Assembly (NCBI GenBank): GCA_964541155.1
Contig: CAZIPC010000005.1
Location: 62,001 to 126,000, forward strand
DNA length: 64,000 nucleotides
From: UBA4416 sp964541155
Lineage (GTDB): Bacteria > Bacteroidota > Bacteroidia > B-17B0 > Aurantibacillaceae
Direction: 5' to 3'
Shown: positions 37,319-45,257 of the stretch, piece by piece
Layout: each line of letters opens with the position of its first letter
How positions within the stretch are numbered: position 1 is the stretch's first letter
Notes under the pieces: model-generated
The model's database searches: none
The model's input: only the letters and a program-made list of their open reading frames with translations
Told to the model about the DNA's origin: nothing
Translations under genes and position numbers: made by a program

Positions 37319-39016
37319 TTAATGGCTGTACTTTTTTTTACGGATATAAAACTGAATTAATCCGAAACAAATAATTATACATAAAGGGATACCAACATTT
37401 ATTAATTTCCATTTAGTAGTTTGTGTTGTTGTTTTCTTTTTATCAAGTAATCTTAGTTTCACTTCTCGAGATCTAAGTTGTAACAAGCCTTCATCGTCTA
37501 ACAAGTAATTCATACAATTTAGCAAAAATGTTTTATTAGCAAATTGTTGTTTAGTATACATGTCATATCCAACCGGAAATATCATTCCTGTACCTCTTTG
37601 GTATTCGTTTTTAGCGATATCTCCATCAGCAACAACAATCATTTTGGTTGGTTTACTGTGTTCTTTAAAATGAAATAAACTATCGTTTAAAATGGCCGAA
37701 GTTATTCTATTTTTATAGTTTGATTCAAATTGTCCCTCAAGTAAACAGGCAACATTTTGAAATGAATTGTTATATTGACTTTCTTGTGGTTTTAATTTTA
37801 CTTGTGCAGCTAAAATTCGAACAGGGGTAGGCTGTGTTTTAGTATATCTAGATGTTTGTAATAAAATAGTTTTAGTTATTCCTTTAGCATAAACAGTGTC
37901 TAATGTTCCTATGTATTCTGTTCGAATTAAATCTAAATTTTTCACAATAGGATGATTAGATGAGGGAAGTAATAATGGGTAGTAATTCCAAAAGAAAGGT
38001 TTAAAATCGGGCTGCCCTTGTTTAAATCCAACATTTACAGGAACTTGAGCAGATTGCAAATCTTGAACCAGAACAGAATTTAATCGCACACCATATTTAA
38101 ATAAGATATCGTCTAAATTTAGGTCATTTCTAAAACCTAAAGAATATCCCCTTGTTGTTAAAGTATCTCTATTAACATAAACTGGATCGATAAGCCAAAG
38201 TGCTTTGCCTCCATTCATTATAAATTGGTCAATAATATATTTATCTTTTTCATCAAACATCGAATCGGGTTGTGCAATAACAATTGCATCAGCTCCTTTT
38301 AAAGCGTATAGTTTATGATTAATATTAACTCTAGAAACATTGTAATATTCTGCAACAGATCTCATAAAATCTGCACCTTTTATTGTATCCAGTTCATCAT
38401 GTCCTTCAACAAATAAAACTTCGGGTTTTTTAATAAGTGTGGTTTTTCTGATGGCATTTGTTAAGCCATATTCCATTTCTTGAATAGAATTATTAATGCT
38501 TTGTTCAGCTTCAAAACCAAGTTGGCGTTTATATATTTGCCAAACACTTTCTTTACCTTTGTATGTAATAATAGCACCAGGCCAAATAAATGTTTCAGAT
38601 ATTTTTTGATTACTTCTATCAACTATTTGTTCAGGCATAATGCCTTTATCGTATAGCTGTTTTTCTATTTTATCAGTTTCTTCTTTGCTTGGATTATCTA
38701 GTGGATTTATTAGTTCGTATTCTAAGTTTCCATTAGAATACGCTCTAAATTCATCTAATAGTTCTTTTGTTTCATTTTTTAAACGAGTGAAATTTGGGTT
38801 AAAATCACCTTGTAAATATACTTTTACGTATACAACATCATTTAAATTATTTAATAGTTTTCGTGATGATTCAGATAAAGTATATCTTTTTTCTGAAGTC
38901 AAATCAAAACGTTTAAATACAAACGAACCAACAAAGTTCAAAAGAATGACAATAGTTAGTAATGCTATTAAAATAGCAATATCTTTTTGTTTTCGGTTAG
39001 ATTTTTTTTGCATCAT
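37319..39016 (-). CDS. gldG: GldG-type ABC transporter auxiliary subunit
   Basis: A 565-residue membrane-anchored component of the gliding-associated ABC transporter. It has an N-terminal membrane helix (about 14-34, IAILIALLTIVILLNFVGSF), then KRFDLTSEKRYTLSESSRKL, the GldG signature. The extracytoplasmic domain resembles the intraflagellar-transport 52-like fold of this family (VLFVEGHDELDTIKGADFMR near 200). A second membrane helix lies near the C-terminus (about 540-560). It begins one base after gldF ends, so the two are tightly coupled. In Flavobacterium johnsoniae GldA, GldF and GldG are needed for gliding; no gldA gene is seen here. Confidence 0.9.
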   Translation of the reverse strand: MMQKKSNRKQKDIAILIALLTIVILLNFVGSFVFKRFDLTSEKRYTLSESSRKLLNNLNDVVYVKVYLQGDFNPNFTRLKNETKELLDEFRAYSNGNLEYELINPLDNPSKEETDKIEKQLYDKGIMPEQIVDRSNQKISETFIWPGAIITYKGKESVWQIYKRQLGFEAEQSINNSIQEMEYGLTNAIRKTTLIKKPEVLFVEGHDELDTIKGADFMRSVAEYYNVSRVNINHKLYALKGADAIVIAQPDSMFDEKDKYIIDQFIMNGGKALWLIDPVYVNRDTLTTRGYSLGFRNDLNLDDILFKYGVRLNSVLVQDLQSAQVPVNVGFKQGQPDFKPFFWNYYPLLLPSSNHPIVKNLDLIRTEYIGTLDTVYAKGITKTILLQTSRYTKTQPTPVRILAAQVKLKPQESQYNNSFQNVACLLEGQFESNYKNRITSAILNDSLFHFKEHSKPTKMIVVADGDIAKNEYQRGTGMIFPVGYDMYTKQQFANKTFLLNCMNYLLDDEGLLQLRSREVKLRLLDKKKTTTQTTKWKLINVGIPLCIIICFGLIQFYIRKKKYSH

Positions 39017-39017
39017 A

Positions 39018-39758
39018 TTACCACTTTCTACTTTCTAAAACTAGTTTAGATAATAAATTAAATAAAGCAATTATGCTTATAAAATAAATAACGTCTCTAG
39101 TGTCAATCACGCCTCTGCTCATACTAACATAATGATCATTCATCCCTAATCCTTTTACAAATGCATCATATTTTCCAAATAAACCAGATGATGCAATGAA
39201 ATCAAATCCTATATAGGTTATAAAACATAATAGCAGAGCCATAATAAATGCAATAACTTGATTTTCGGAAATAGCAGAAGCAAATGTTCCAACTGCCACA
39301 AAGCCTGCTCCCAAAAATAATAATCCTGTATATGATCCCCACATGCCTCCAGTGTCGATATTTCCTTTTGGGTATCCTAATTGATGAACAGAATAGTAAT
39401 AAATTAAAGTAGGTAACAACGATACAATAACTAAAACAACTCCTGCAAAATATTTTGCTAATACAATTTGTAATTCGGTTAATGGGCGAGTTAATAATAA
39501 TTCAATAGTTCCAGTTTTTTTTTCTTCAGAAAAACTTCGCATAGTAATAGCTGGAATTAAAAACAAATATACCCATGGCGCTAGTATAAATAACGGATCA
39601 ATATTAGCAAAGCCATTTTCTAAAACATTAGACCCCGCACTTTCTGTTGGAACAAGCCACATAAATGTTCCTATTCCTGTTATAAATACGCCAATTGCAA
39701 TGTAACCAATCAGTGAACTTAAAAAACTACGTATTTCTTTTATTAGTAAGGTAATCAT
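39018..39758 (-). CDS. gldF: GldF-type ABC transporter permease
   Basis: A 246-residue integral membrane permease of the ABC-2 type. Six membrane segments are visible, beginning with SLIGYIAIGVFITGIGTFMW. The cytoplasmic-loop signature ITMRSFSEEKKTGTIELLLT with RPLTELQIVLAKYFAG near 70-105 is characteristic of GldF and of related ABC-2 permeases. It leads the leftward operon gldF-gldG-DUF4340 and has a perfect -7 box only 9 bases before its ATG. The ATPase partner must be encoded elsewhere. Confidence 0.92.
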   Translation of the reverse strand: MITLLIKEIRSFLSSLIGYIAIGVFITGIGTFMWLVPTESAGSNVLENGFANIDPLFILAPWVYLFLIPAITMRSFSEEKKTGTIELLLTRPLTELQIVLAKYFAGVVLVIVSLLPTLIYYYSVHQLGYPKGNIDTGGMWGSYTGLLFLGAGFVAVGTFASAISENQVIAFIMALLLCFITYIGFDFIASSGLFGKYDAFVKGLGMNDHYVSMSRGVIDTRDVIYFISIIALFNLLSKLVLESRKW

Positions 39759-39766
39759 ATAAAAAT

Positions 39767-39774
39767 CAAAAATA
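39767..39774 (-). promoter_or_regulatory. -7 box of the gldF operon promoter
   Basis: Read leftwards, TATTTTTG matches TAnnTTTG exactly. Its last base is only 9 bases from the gldF ATG, so the message would be almost leaderless. No good -33 element is seen. Confidence 0.5.
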
Positions 39775-39854
39775 GCAATAGATTTTAAAATATACTATCA
39801 TATCTTACATCAACTGTTTTTTTTAATGTAAATTAGCATTTTAATTAAAAAATA

Positions 39855-40487
39855 ATGAAACAATTAGCTGCTTTTATTTCTTATGCCTGTCACCCTCTAT
39901 TAATGGTTACATATGCATGCTTATTATTGTTTTTTGGACTAACAAACACTATTTATTATGTTTTTACTCCTTTTAGTACAAAGATGGTTTTAATAGGTGT
40001 TGTTTTTGCTTTTACGTGTTTATTGCCAATCTTAAATTTATTGATTTTATATAAACTTAATTATATATCTTCTCTTAAAATCAAACATAAAAACGAACGA
40101 ACATTTCCTTTAGGTATAACAGCTTTATGCTATTTTGGATTGTTTTATATGATTTATGATTTTAATGTTTGGCCAGCTATTAAATTACTTGTTTTAGGCG
40201 CTGCATTATGCATTTTTATTGCTGCAATTATAAATATTTGGTGGCAAATTAGCACACATATGATTGGAATAGGAGGCATATTTGGAATGTTATATGCAAT
40301 GAGTTATTTTATGCAAATACCTTTGTTTTTAGGATTAACATGGTGCTTGTTAATTGCAGGATTTATTGGATTTTCTCGTTTAATGTTAGGTGCTCATACA
40401 TCTGGCCAAGTATATATAGGATTTATATTTGGCGCAGTAGTTCAATTTACATTATTTTTTATAGCACAAAATATTGCATTTATTTAG
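39855..40487 (+). CDS. PAP2-like integral membrane protein
   Basis: A 210-residue protein with six likely membrane segments. It looks like a diverged type 2 phosphatidic acid phosphatase: KIKHKNERTFPLG near 75-88 resembles the first phosphatase motif (K-X6-R-P), WWQISTHMIGIGG near 137-149 the second (PSGH), and GFSRLMLGAHTSGQVYIGFI near 173-192 the third (SR-X5-H-X3-D). The final aspartate is replaced by glutamine and the PSG part is altered, so activity is doubtful. Relatives of this kind are, as I recall, usually called PAP2-family or hypothetical in Bacteroidota. It is followed after 11 bases by an SDR enzyme gene. Confidence 0.65.
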   Translation: MKQLAAFISYACHPLLMVTYACLLLFFGLTNTIYYVFTPFSTKMVLIGVVFAFTCLLPILNLLILYKLNYISSLKIKHKNERTFPLGITALCYFGLFYMIYDFNVWPAIKLLVLGAALCIFIAAIINIWWQISTHMIGIGGIFGMLYAMSYFMQIPLFLGLTWCLLIAGFIGFSRLMLGAHTSGQVYIGFIFGAVVQFTLFFIAQNIAFI

Positions 40488-40498
40488 AAATTTATAAT

Positions 40499-41524
40499 AT
40501 GAATTTAATAACAGGGGCAACCGGATTAGTAGGCGCACATTTAGCGTTTAATCTTTTAGAGAAAGGTAAACCAGTTGTGGCAATTAAAAAACCAAATAGT
40601 GATATTTTAAAAACAAAAAATTTATTTTCATGTTATACGCAAGATGCTGAGACGTTATTTAATAAAATTAAATGGATAGATGCAGATGTGCGAGATATTT
40701 ATTCAATTTTAGATGCTTTAGATGGAATTGATACAGTTTATCATTGCGCGGGTTTTGTATCATTTAATTCAAAAGATGCTAAGCAATTGCATCAAGTAAA
40801 TGTTGAAGGAACTGCAAATGTTGTAAACGCATGCTTAGAAAAAGGCATAAGTTCTTTTTGTTATGTTAGTTCAATCTCCACTCTTCAAAATCCAGATATT
40901 AAAACAAATATTAATGAATCTGTATATTGGAAATCGTCTCCACAAGCTAGTGATTATGCTATTAGTAAGTATAATGCCGAAAGAGAAGTTTGGCGAGCAA
41001 TAGAAGAAGGGCTAAATGCAGTGATTGTAAACCCAGGGATTATTTTAGGGCCAGGTTTTTGGAATCAGAGTTCAGGAAAACTATTTGAAACATCTAATTC
41101 AATAAATCCTTTTTATACGAAAGGGACAAGTGCTACAATTGATGCAAGAGATGTTGCTTCCTGCATGATTCAATTAATAGAAAATAAACACTTTAATAAT
41201 CGGTTTATTTTAATAGAAAATAATTATTCTTTTAAACAAATAATATCGTTAACTCGAGAGGTTTTAAATAAAAAGCCTCCTTTTATAGAGATAGGAAGAG
41301 TAGGCTTATATATTGTAAGGTATTTAGAAGTATTAAAAAACTTTATTACGCATCAAGAGCAATTAATTACTAAAGCCACAATTAATTCGAGCTTAGACCA
41401 AAATTCTTATAATAATGATCGCATTAAAAACACTTTACATTTTCAATTTATTCCTTTATATCAAACTATTCAATTTGTATGTAAGGCGTATTTAAAAAAT
41501 ATAAAAACTACAACAAATGTCTAG
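40499..41524 (+). CDS. NAD(P)-dependent epimerase/dehydratase (extended SDR)
   Basis: A 341-residue Rossmann enzyme acting on an unknown sugar-nucleotide or sterol-like substrate. It begins directly with the dinucleotide-binding motif MNLITGATGLVGAHLAFNLL. DTVYHCAGFVSFN follows near 80-92, the catalytic serine region CYVSSISTLQ near 120-130, and YAISKYNAE near 160 with the YXXXK motif. The open frame extends upstream into the PAP2-like gene, but the ATG at 40499 is where the Rossmann fold begins, so I use it. It overlaps the downstream CapA-like gene by 8 bases. Related to dihydroflavonol-4-reductase-like SDR proteins; the substrate is not predictable. Confidence 0.87.
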   Translation: MNLITGATGLVGAHLAFNLLEKGKPVVAIKKPNSDILKTKNLFSCYTQDAETLFNKIKWIDADVRDIYSILDALDGIDTVYHCAGFVSFNSKDAKQLHQVNVEGTANVVNACLEKGISSFCYVSSISTLQNPDIKTNINESVYWKSSPQASDYAISKYNAEREVWRAIEEGLNAVIVNPGIILGPGFWNQSSGKLFETSNSINPFYTKGTSATIDARDVASCMIQLIENKHFNNRFILIENNYSFKQIISLTREVLNKKPPFIEIGRVGLYIVRYLEVLKNFITHQEQLITKATINSSLDQNSYNNDRIKNTLHFQFIPLYQTIQFVCKAYLKNIKTTTNV

Positions 41525-42746
41525 ATATACTTATATATTTATTGCAATTTGTAGCCTATCAATTATAGTATTTAGTACATGTAAAACTTCTAAAAAAGCT
41601 ATTGATAAAAATGATGTATCTGTTTTAAAAGTATCCGAGTCTGATAAGCAGTATCTTGATTCCATTTCTATTACCTATTTGCCAAAAGTTGACACTAATA
41701 CAAGTATTACTATCAATTTAGTTGGTGATTTAATGTGTCATTTACCTCAAACTAATAATGCAAAACTTAGTAATGGTGAATATGATTTTAATCCAAGTTT
41801 TGAGTACATAAAGCCTTATTTACAAGATGCAGATATTACAGTTGGAAATTTAGAAACCACATTTGCGGGCACAACATCGCCTTATTCTGGTTATCCTGCA
41901 TTTAATTCTCCAGATGCTTATTGTACTGCATTAAAATATGCAGGCTTTGATTTTTTAGTAACAGCTAATAATCACAGTATGGACACAAAAGAAAGTGGTT
42001 TGTTAAGAACAATACATATTGTTAAACAACATCAACTAGGATATACAGGAACTTATTTAACGCAACAAGATCACGATTCGGTTAGGATATTAAATATAAA
42101 AGGTATAAAGTTAGCTATATTAAATTATACATATGGAACTAACGGTTTATATCCTATTAACGATCATTCATATATGCTAAACCTTATTGATTCAGTAGCC
42201 GTTGTAAATAGTATAAAAATAGCAAAAATTAAAGGAGCAGATATTGTTTTGGTTTTTTATCATATGGGAACTGAAAATATAATAGAGCCAACTCAAGCTC
42301 AAAAAGAAGCTGTAAATATTGCATTAGATGCAGGAGCCAACATCGTTATTGGATCTCATCCACACATGGTGGGTCCAACACAATTTGTTTTTTCAAAGTC
42401 AATTAACGATAGTGCATTTATAGCTTATAGTTTGGGAAATTTTTTATCTAATCAGTATTGGCGATACACAGATGCAGGTGTTATTTTAAAACTAAAAATT
42501 CAAAAAAATCATGTAAATAATGCCACTTCTGTAAAAGAAGTAAGTTATTTACCCACTTGGGTTTATAGAGGTGATGGTGCAAAAAAAATGCATATTATCT
42601 TGCCAGCTCATTTAGCTTTAGATTCAGTAAAATTGCCTTATTTTTTAAATAATTCACATCGACTAAAAATGATAGAAGCGTTTAATGATACCAAGCAAAT
42701 CTTTACAAAACATAATTATAAATTAACATTAATCAATCTTAAGTAG
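41517..42746 (+). CDS. CapA family metallophosphatase-like lipoprotein
   Basis: A 409-residue probable lipoprotein: the signal ends IIVFSTC (cysteine near residue 22). The CapA/PgsA-like calcineurin-type fold is indicated by INLVGDLMCH near 67, DITVGNLETTFAG near 108, FLVTANNHSMD near 145, IVLVFYHMGTENI near 240 and VIGSHPHMVGP near 274, i.e. the metal-ligand aspartate, asparagine and histidines are in place, then AYSLGNFLSNQ. Founding members are linked to poly-gamma-glutamate capsule, but no pgs genes are here, and most CapA proteins outside Bacillus have no assigned substrate. It overlaps the SDR gene by 8 bases, so the two share an operon. Confidence 0.87.
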   Translation: MSRYTYIFIAICSLSIIVFSTCKTSKKAIDKNDVSVLKVSESDKQYLDSISITYLPKVDTNTSITINLVGDLMCHLPQTNNAKLSNGEYDFNPSFEYIKPYLQDADITVGNLETTFAGTTSPYSGYPAFNSPDAYCTALKYAGFDFLVTANNHSMDTKESGLLRTIHIVKQHQLGYTGTYLTQQDHDSVRILNIKGIKLAILNYTYGTNGLYPINDHSYMLNLIDSVAVVNSIKIAKIKGADIVLVFYHMGTENIIEPTQAQKEAVNIALDAGANIVIGSHPHMVGPTQFVFSKSINDSAFIAYSLGNFLSNQYWRYTDAGVILKLKIQKNHVNNATSVKEVSYLPTWVYRGDGAKKMHIILPAHLALDSVKLPYFLNNSHRLKMIEAFNDTKQIFTKHNYKLTLINLK

Positions 42747-42768
42747 TTGTTTTTTAAAAATAAAAAAT

Positions 42769-42798
42769 TTTGAATAATTATTTAAAACTGTACCTTAG
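42769..42798 (+). promoter_or_regulatory. Probable promoter of the deoxynucleoside kinase gene
   Basis: TTTG (42769-42772), 18 bases, TACCTTAG (42791-42798), one base off the -7 consensus. It ends 35 bases before the kinase ATG. Confidence 0.4.
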
Positions 42799-42833
42799 TG
42801 TACTATAAAATAAAAATATAATTTAAAAAAATT

Positions 42834-43451
42834 ATGCATATAGCAATTGCCGGCAATATTGGTTCAGGAAAAACCACTTTAACATCATTATTAGCAAAGC
42901 ATTATAAATGGACTCCTCACTATGAGGATGCAGATGATAATCCTTATTTAAATGATTTTTACGACGATATGCAACGTTGGTCGTTTAATTTGCAAGTTTA
43001 TTTCTTAAACTCGCGCTTTGGTCAGGTGCAAGAAATAAGAAAAGGAAAACAAAAAGTGGTTCAAGACAGAACCATTTATGAAGATGCATATATTTTTGCA
43101 CCTAACCTTCACGCTATGGGATTAATGACTACACGAGATTATGAAAATTATTTCACCCTTTTTAAATTAATGGATAGCCTGGTAAAAGCACCAGATTTAA
43201 TTATTTATTTAAGAGCATCGGTTCCTACATTAGTAAAACAAATCCAAAAACGTGGTAGAGATTATGAAAATTCAATTAGATTGGATTATTTAAAACGATT
43301 AAATGAAAGATATGAGGCTTGGATTACTACGTATGAAGGAGGAAAACTTTTAATTGTTGATATAGATGAAATTAATTTTTCTGAAAATAAAGAAGATTTA
43401 GGAAAAGTAATTAGAATGATTGATGCAGAAGTAAATGGGCTATTTAAGTAG
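42834..43451 (+). CDS. Deoxynucleoside kinase
   Basis: Phosphorylates deoxynucleosides in the salvage pathway. The 205-residue protein has the P-loop GNIGSGKTTL at 7-16, the substrate-binding YEDADDNPYLNDFYDD near 35-50, and the DRTIYEDAYIF motif near 83-93 that corresponds to the D-R-S catalytic and specificity segment. The lid arginines are in QKRGRDYENSIRLDYLKRLN. It belongs to the dNK/dGK-dAK family common in Firmicutes and Bacteroidota; base preference is not predictable. It is followed after 6 bases by the SiaB-like gene. Confidence 0.9.
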   Translation: MHIAIAGNIGSGKTTLTSLLAKHYKWTPHYEDADDNPYLNDFYDDMQRWSFNLQVYFLNSRFGQVQEIRKGKQKVVQDRTIYEDAYIFAPNLHAMGLMTTRDYENYFTLFKLMDSLVKAPDLIIYLRASVPTLVKQIQKRGRDYENSIRLDYLKRLNERYEAWITTYEGGKLLIVDIDEINFSENKEDLGKVIRMIDAEVNGLFK

Positions 43452-43457
43452 ACTGTT

Positions 43458-44036
43458 TTGACTATTGATAAATCACATATCGAAACTACTTTTGTTCAAA
43501 ATGAGTATGAACAATCAATTCAAAATCATCTTGAGCATAAAAATATTTTGGTTTCTTATTATGGCTCATTATCTCAAAATGTGATATCAGATATAGAAGC
43601 TAATGTAGAACATCAAATTATTTCTTTAGGTATTGAAAAAGGGTCTTTAAAAAGACTCTTTTTTATTACCGTAGAAACATTACAAAATATGCTCTTGCAT
43701 GGCGTTAAAACAGCATCAGGAGAACAGCCAGTTTTTTTTATTTTATTATATAATACTTCATCTGCCAAAATCATCTGCTCTAATTTAGTTTCAAATGATT
43801 CAATTTTAAATATTCAGAAACAAATTTCAGTTATAAATGCATTTGACAACGAAACGGATTTAAAAACTTTTTATTTAGGGCATTTAGAAAATAATTCTAT
43901 ATCAGAAAAAGGAGGTGCAGGACTTGGATTTATTACTATCTGCATGAAAAGCAAAAATAAATTAAAAACAGATTTCAAAAAAATAAATCATCAAACGTCT
44001 CTATTTTCTTTAACCATTACAATTAAATTAAAGTAA
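43458..44036 (+). CDS. SiaB-family (DUF6272) GHKL-type protein kinase homologue
   Basis: A 192-residue soluble protein of the SiaB/DUF6272 type. ITVETLQNMLLHG near 70-82 corresponds to the N-box (E-X2-Q-N-X3-H) of a GHKL ATPase, and SEKGGAGLGFITICMKS near 150-166 to the glycine-rich ATP lid. There is no dimerisation/histidine domain. In Pseudomonas SiaB is a kinase for the small protein SiaC within a phosphatase-kinase switch; here no siaC- or PP2C-like gene is adjacent, so the partner is unknown. The start is TTG because a stop lies 6 bases upstream and no ATG or GTG fits. Its last 9 bases overlap the convergent amidohydrolase gene. Confidence 0.75.
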   Translation: MTIDKSHIETTFVQNEYEQSIQNHLEHKNILVSYYGSLSQNVISDIEANVEHQIISLGIEKGSLKRLFFITVETLQNMLLHGVKTASGEQPVFFILLYNTSSAKIICSNLVSNDSILNIQKQISVINAFDNETDLKTFYLGHLENNSISEKGGAGLGFITICMKSKNKLKTDFKKINHQTSLFSLTITIKLK

Positions 44037-45185
44037 TTTTTTTACAGTATATTTTTTAGGCAACCCTTCAATTAAATTTATTCCACTTACTTTATTTTTT
44101 TTAATTAATCCAAAATCATTATCAATACCTAAAAATTTAGCACCATTATAAGTGGCAGCTTTTAAAAGTATCTCAATTGAGATTTCAGGGCTGTGATTTA
44201 GAATAGTATTTATTTCTTGAATTATAGATAGTCGATTATTACTTGCCAAACTATCTGTTCCTATAGTAAAATTACAATTATGCGATTTAAGCATTTTAAT
44301 ATCTGGTAAACTATTTTCGATGTATAAATTTGCATTGGGGCACAAACACCAAAATAAATTAGTAAATTGATTCATACTTTCAACATCTTGTTTAGTTGTA
44401 AATGTGTTATGAACTAATAAAGTATTAATTTTTTTATTGAGTGCAGGCATTATTGTTTGTAAGCTACTTTTTTTAGAGGCTGTAAAAAAATCTAGTGAAA
44501 CTTTTATAGCTTCATATAACCGCAAATAATCACCTTTTTTGTAATTAAAAAAATCATTTTCAGCTTCACTTTCTTGATTATGGATACTTGTGGGCTGTTG
44601 TTTTAAAAAGCACTCTTCCGAAATTTTATGTATTAGTCCTAAAGAAGTGCTATATGGTGCATGAGGTGCTAAAGATGCTTTTAAATTAGCAATATTAAAT
44701 TCATTGATTAATTCTTTACCTTCATTAAAAACTAAATTTAAGCGATTAGGATTAAGTGCAATTAGTTCGATAAATGTATGGTAGTATAATTTAGATTGTT
44801 GTTTAACTGAAATAGAATGATTGGTATTGCTAATATCCCCAACAGCCACAATGCCCTCATGTATCATTTCTATATCAGCTTGTTTCATTAATTCTGATTG
44901 AATTTCTTTTGAAACTTCATTGCGATACCGCATAACATTTAGTCCAAAATCAACAATTCCGGTATGTTGGTTAATTTTATTTTTTAAATGACTTAGTTCT
45001 AGATGACAGTGGGTGTTTATAAACCCTGGACAAATAATACCTTTAAAATGTTCAATATTACTAATTTCTACTAGCGTTTGAGGAATAATATCGGTTATCA
45101 TACCATTACTATTTAATACTAATACTGTATTTTTAGATAAAAATTCAGTACCTGAAAAAATATAATCAGCACTAATAAAACGCAT
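44028..45185 (-). CDS. Amidohydrolase-family deaminase, candidate aminodeoxyfutalosine deaminase
   Basis: A 385-residue metal-dependent hydrolase of the chlorohydrolase/deaminase branch. Metal and active-site motifs are in order: GFINTHCHLELSH near 55-67, APHAPYS near 173, HNQESEAEND near 202, LVHNTF near 256 and IGTDSLASNNRLS near 304-316. This branch includes the aminodeoxyfutalosine deaminase MqnX, and mqnB and mqnD lie 4 kb downstream, so a role in futalosine-route menaquinone synthesis is attractive. The family also contains other purine and guanine-related deaminases, so the assignment is tentative. It overlaps the SiaB-like gene tail to tail. Confidence 0.75.
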   Translation of the reverse strand: MRFISADYIFSGTEFLSKNTVLVLNSNGMITDIIPQTLVEISNIEHFKGIICPGFINTHCHLELSHLKNKINQHTGIVDFGLNVMRYRNEVSKEIQSELMKQADIEMIHEGIVAVGDISNTNHSISVKQQSKLYYHTFIELIALNPNRLNLVFNEGKELINEFNIANLKASLAPHAPYSTSLGLIHKISEECFLKQQPTSIHNQESEAENDFFNYKKGDYLRLYEAIKVSLDFFTASKKSSLQTIMPALNKKINTLLVHNTFTTKQDVESMNQFTNLFWCLCPNANLYIENSLPDIKMLKSHNCNFTIGTDSLASNNRLSIIQEINTILNHSPEISIEILLKAATYNGAKFLGIDNDFGLIKKNKVSGINLIEGLPKKYTVKKLL

Positions 45186-45240
45186 AGCGTAAATTTAAAC
45201 TTATTAAATGAAATTGATACGTTTTTTCAGTATTTATAGA

Positions 45241-45248
45241 TAACTTTG
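45241..45248 (+). promoter_or_regulatory. -7 box of the rlmN operon promoter
   Basis: TAACTTTG matches TAnnTTTG exactly and ends 9 bases before the rlmN ATG at 45258. A TTG within it is in frame with rlmN but would lie upstream of the transcription start. Confidence 0.6.
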
Positions 45249-45257
45249 TGGTTAACA

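Noticed and set aside
40340..40498. N-terminal extension of the SDR gene overlapping the PAP2-like gene
   Set aside because: The extension is the PAP2-like sequence in another frame; the Rossmann motif starts right at the ATG at 40499.
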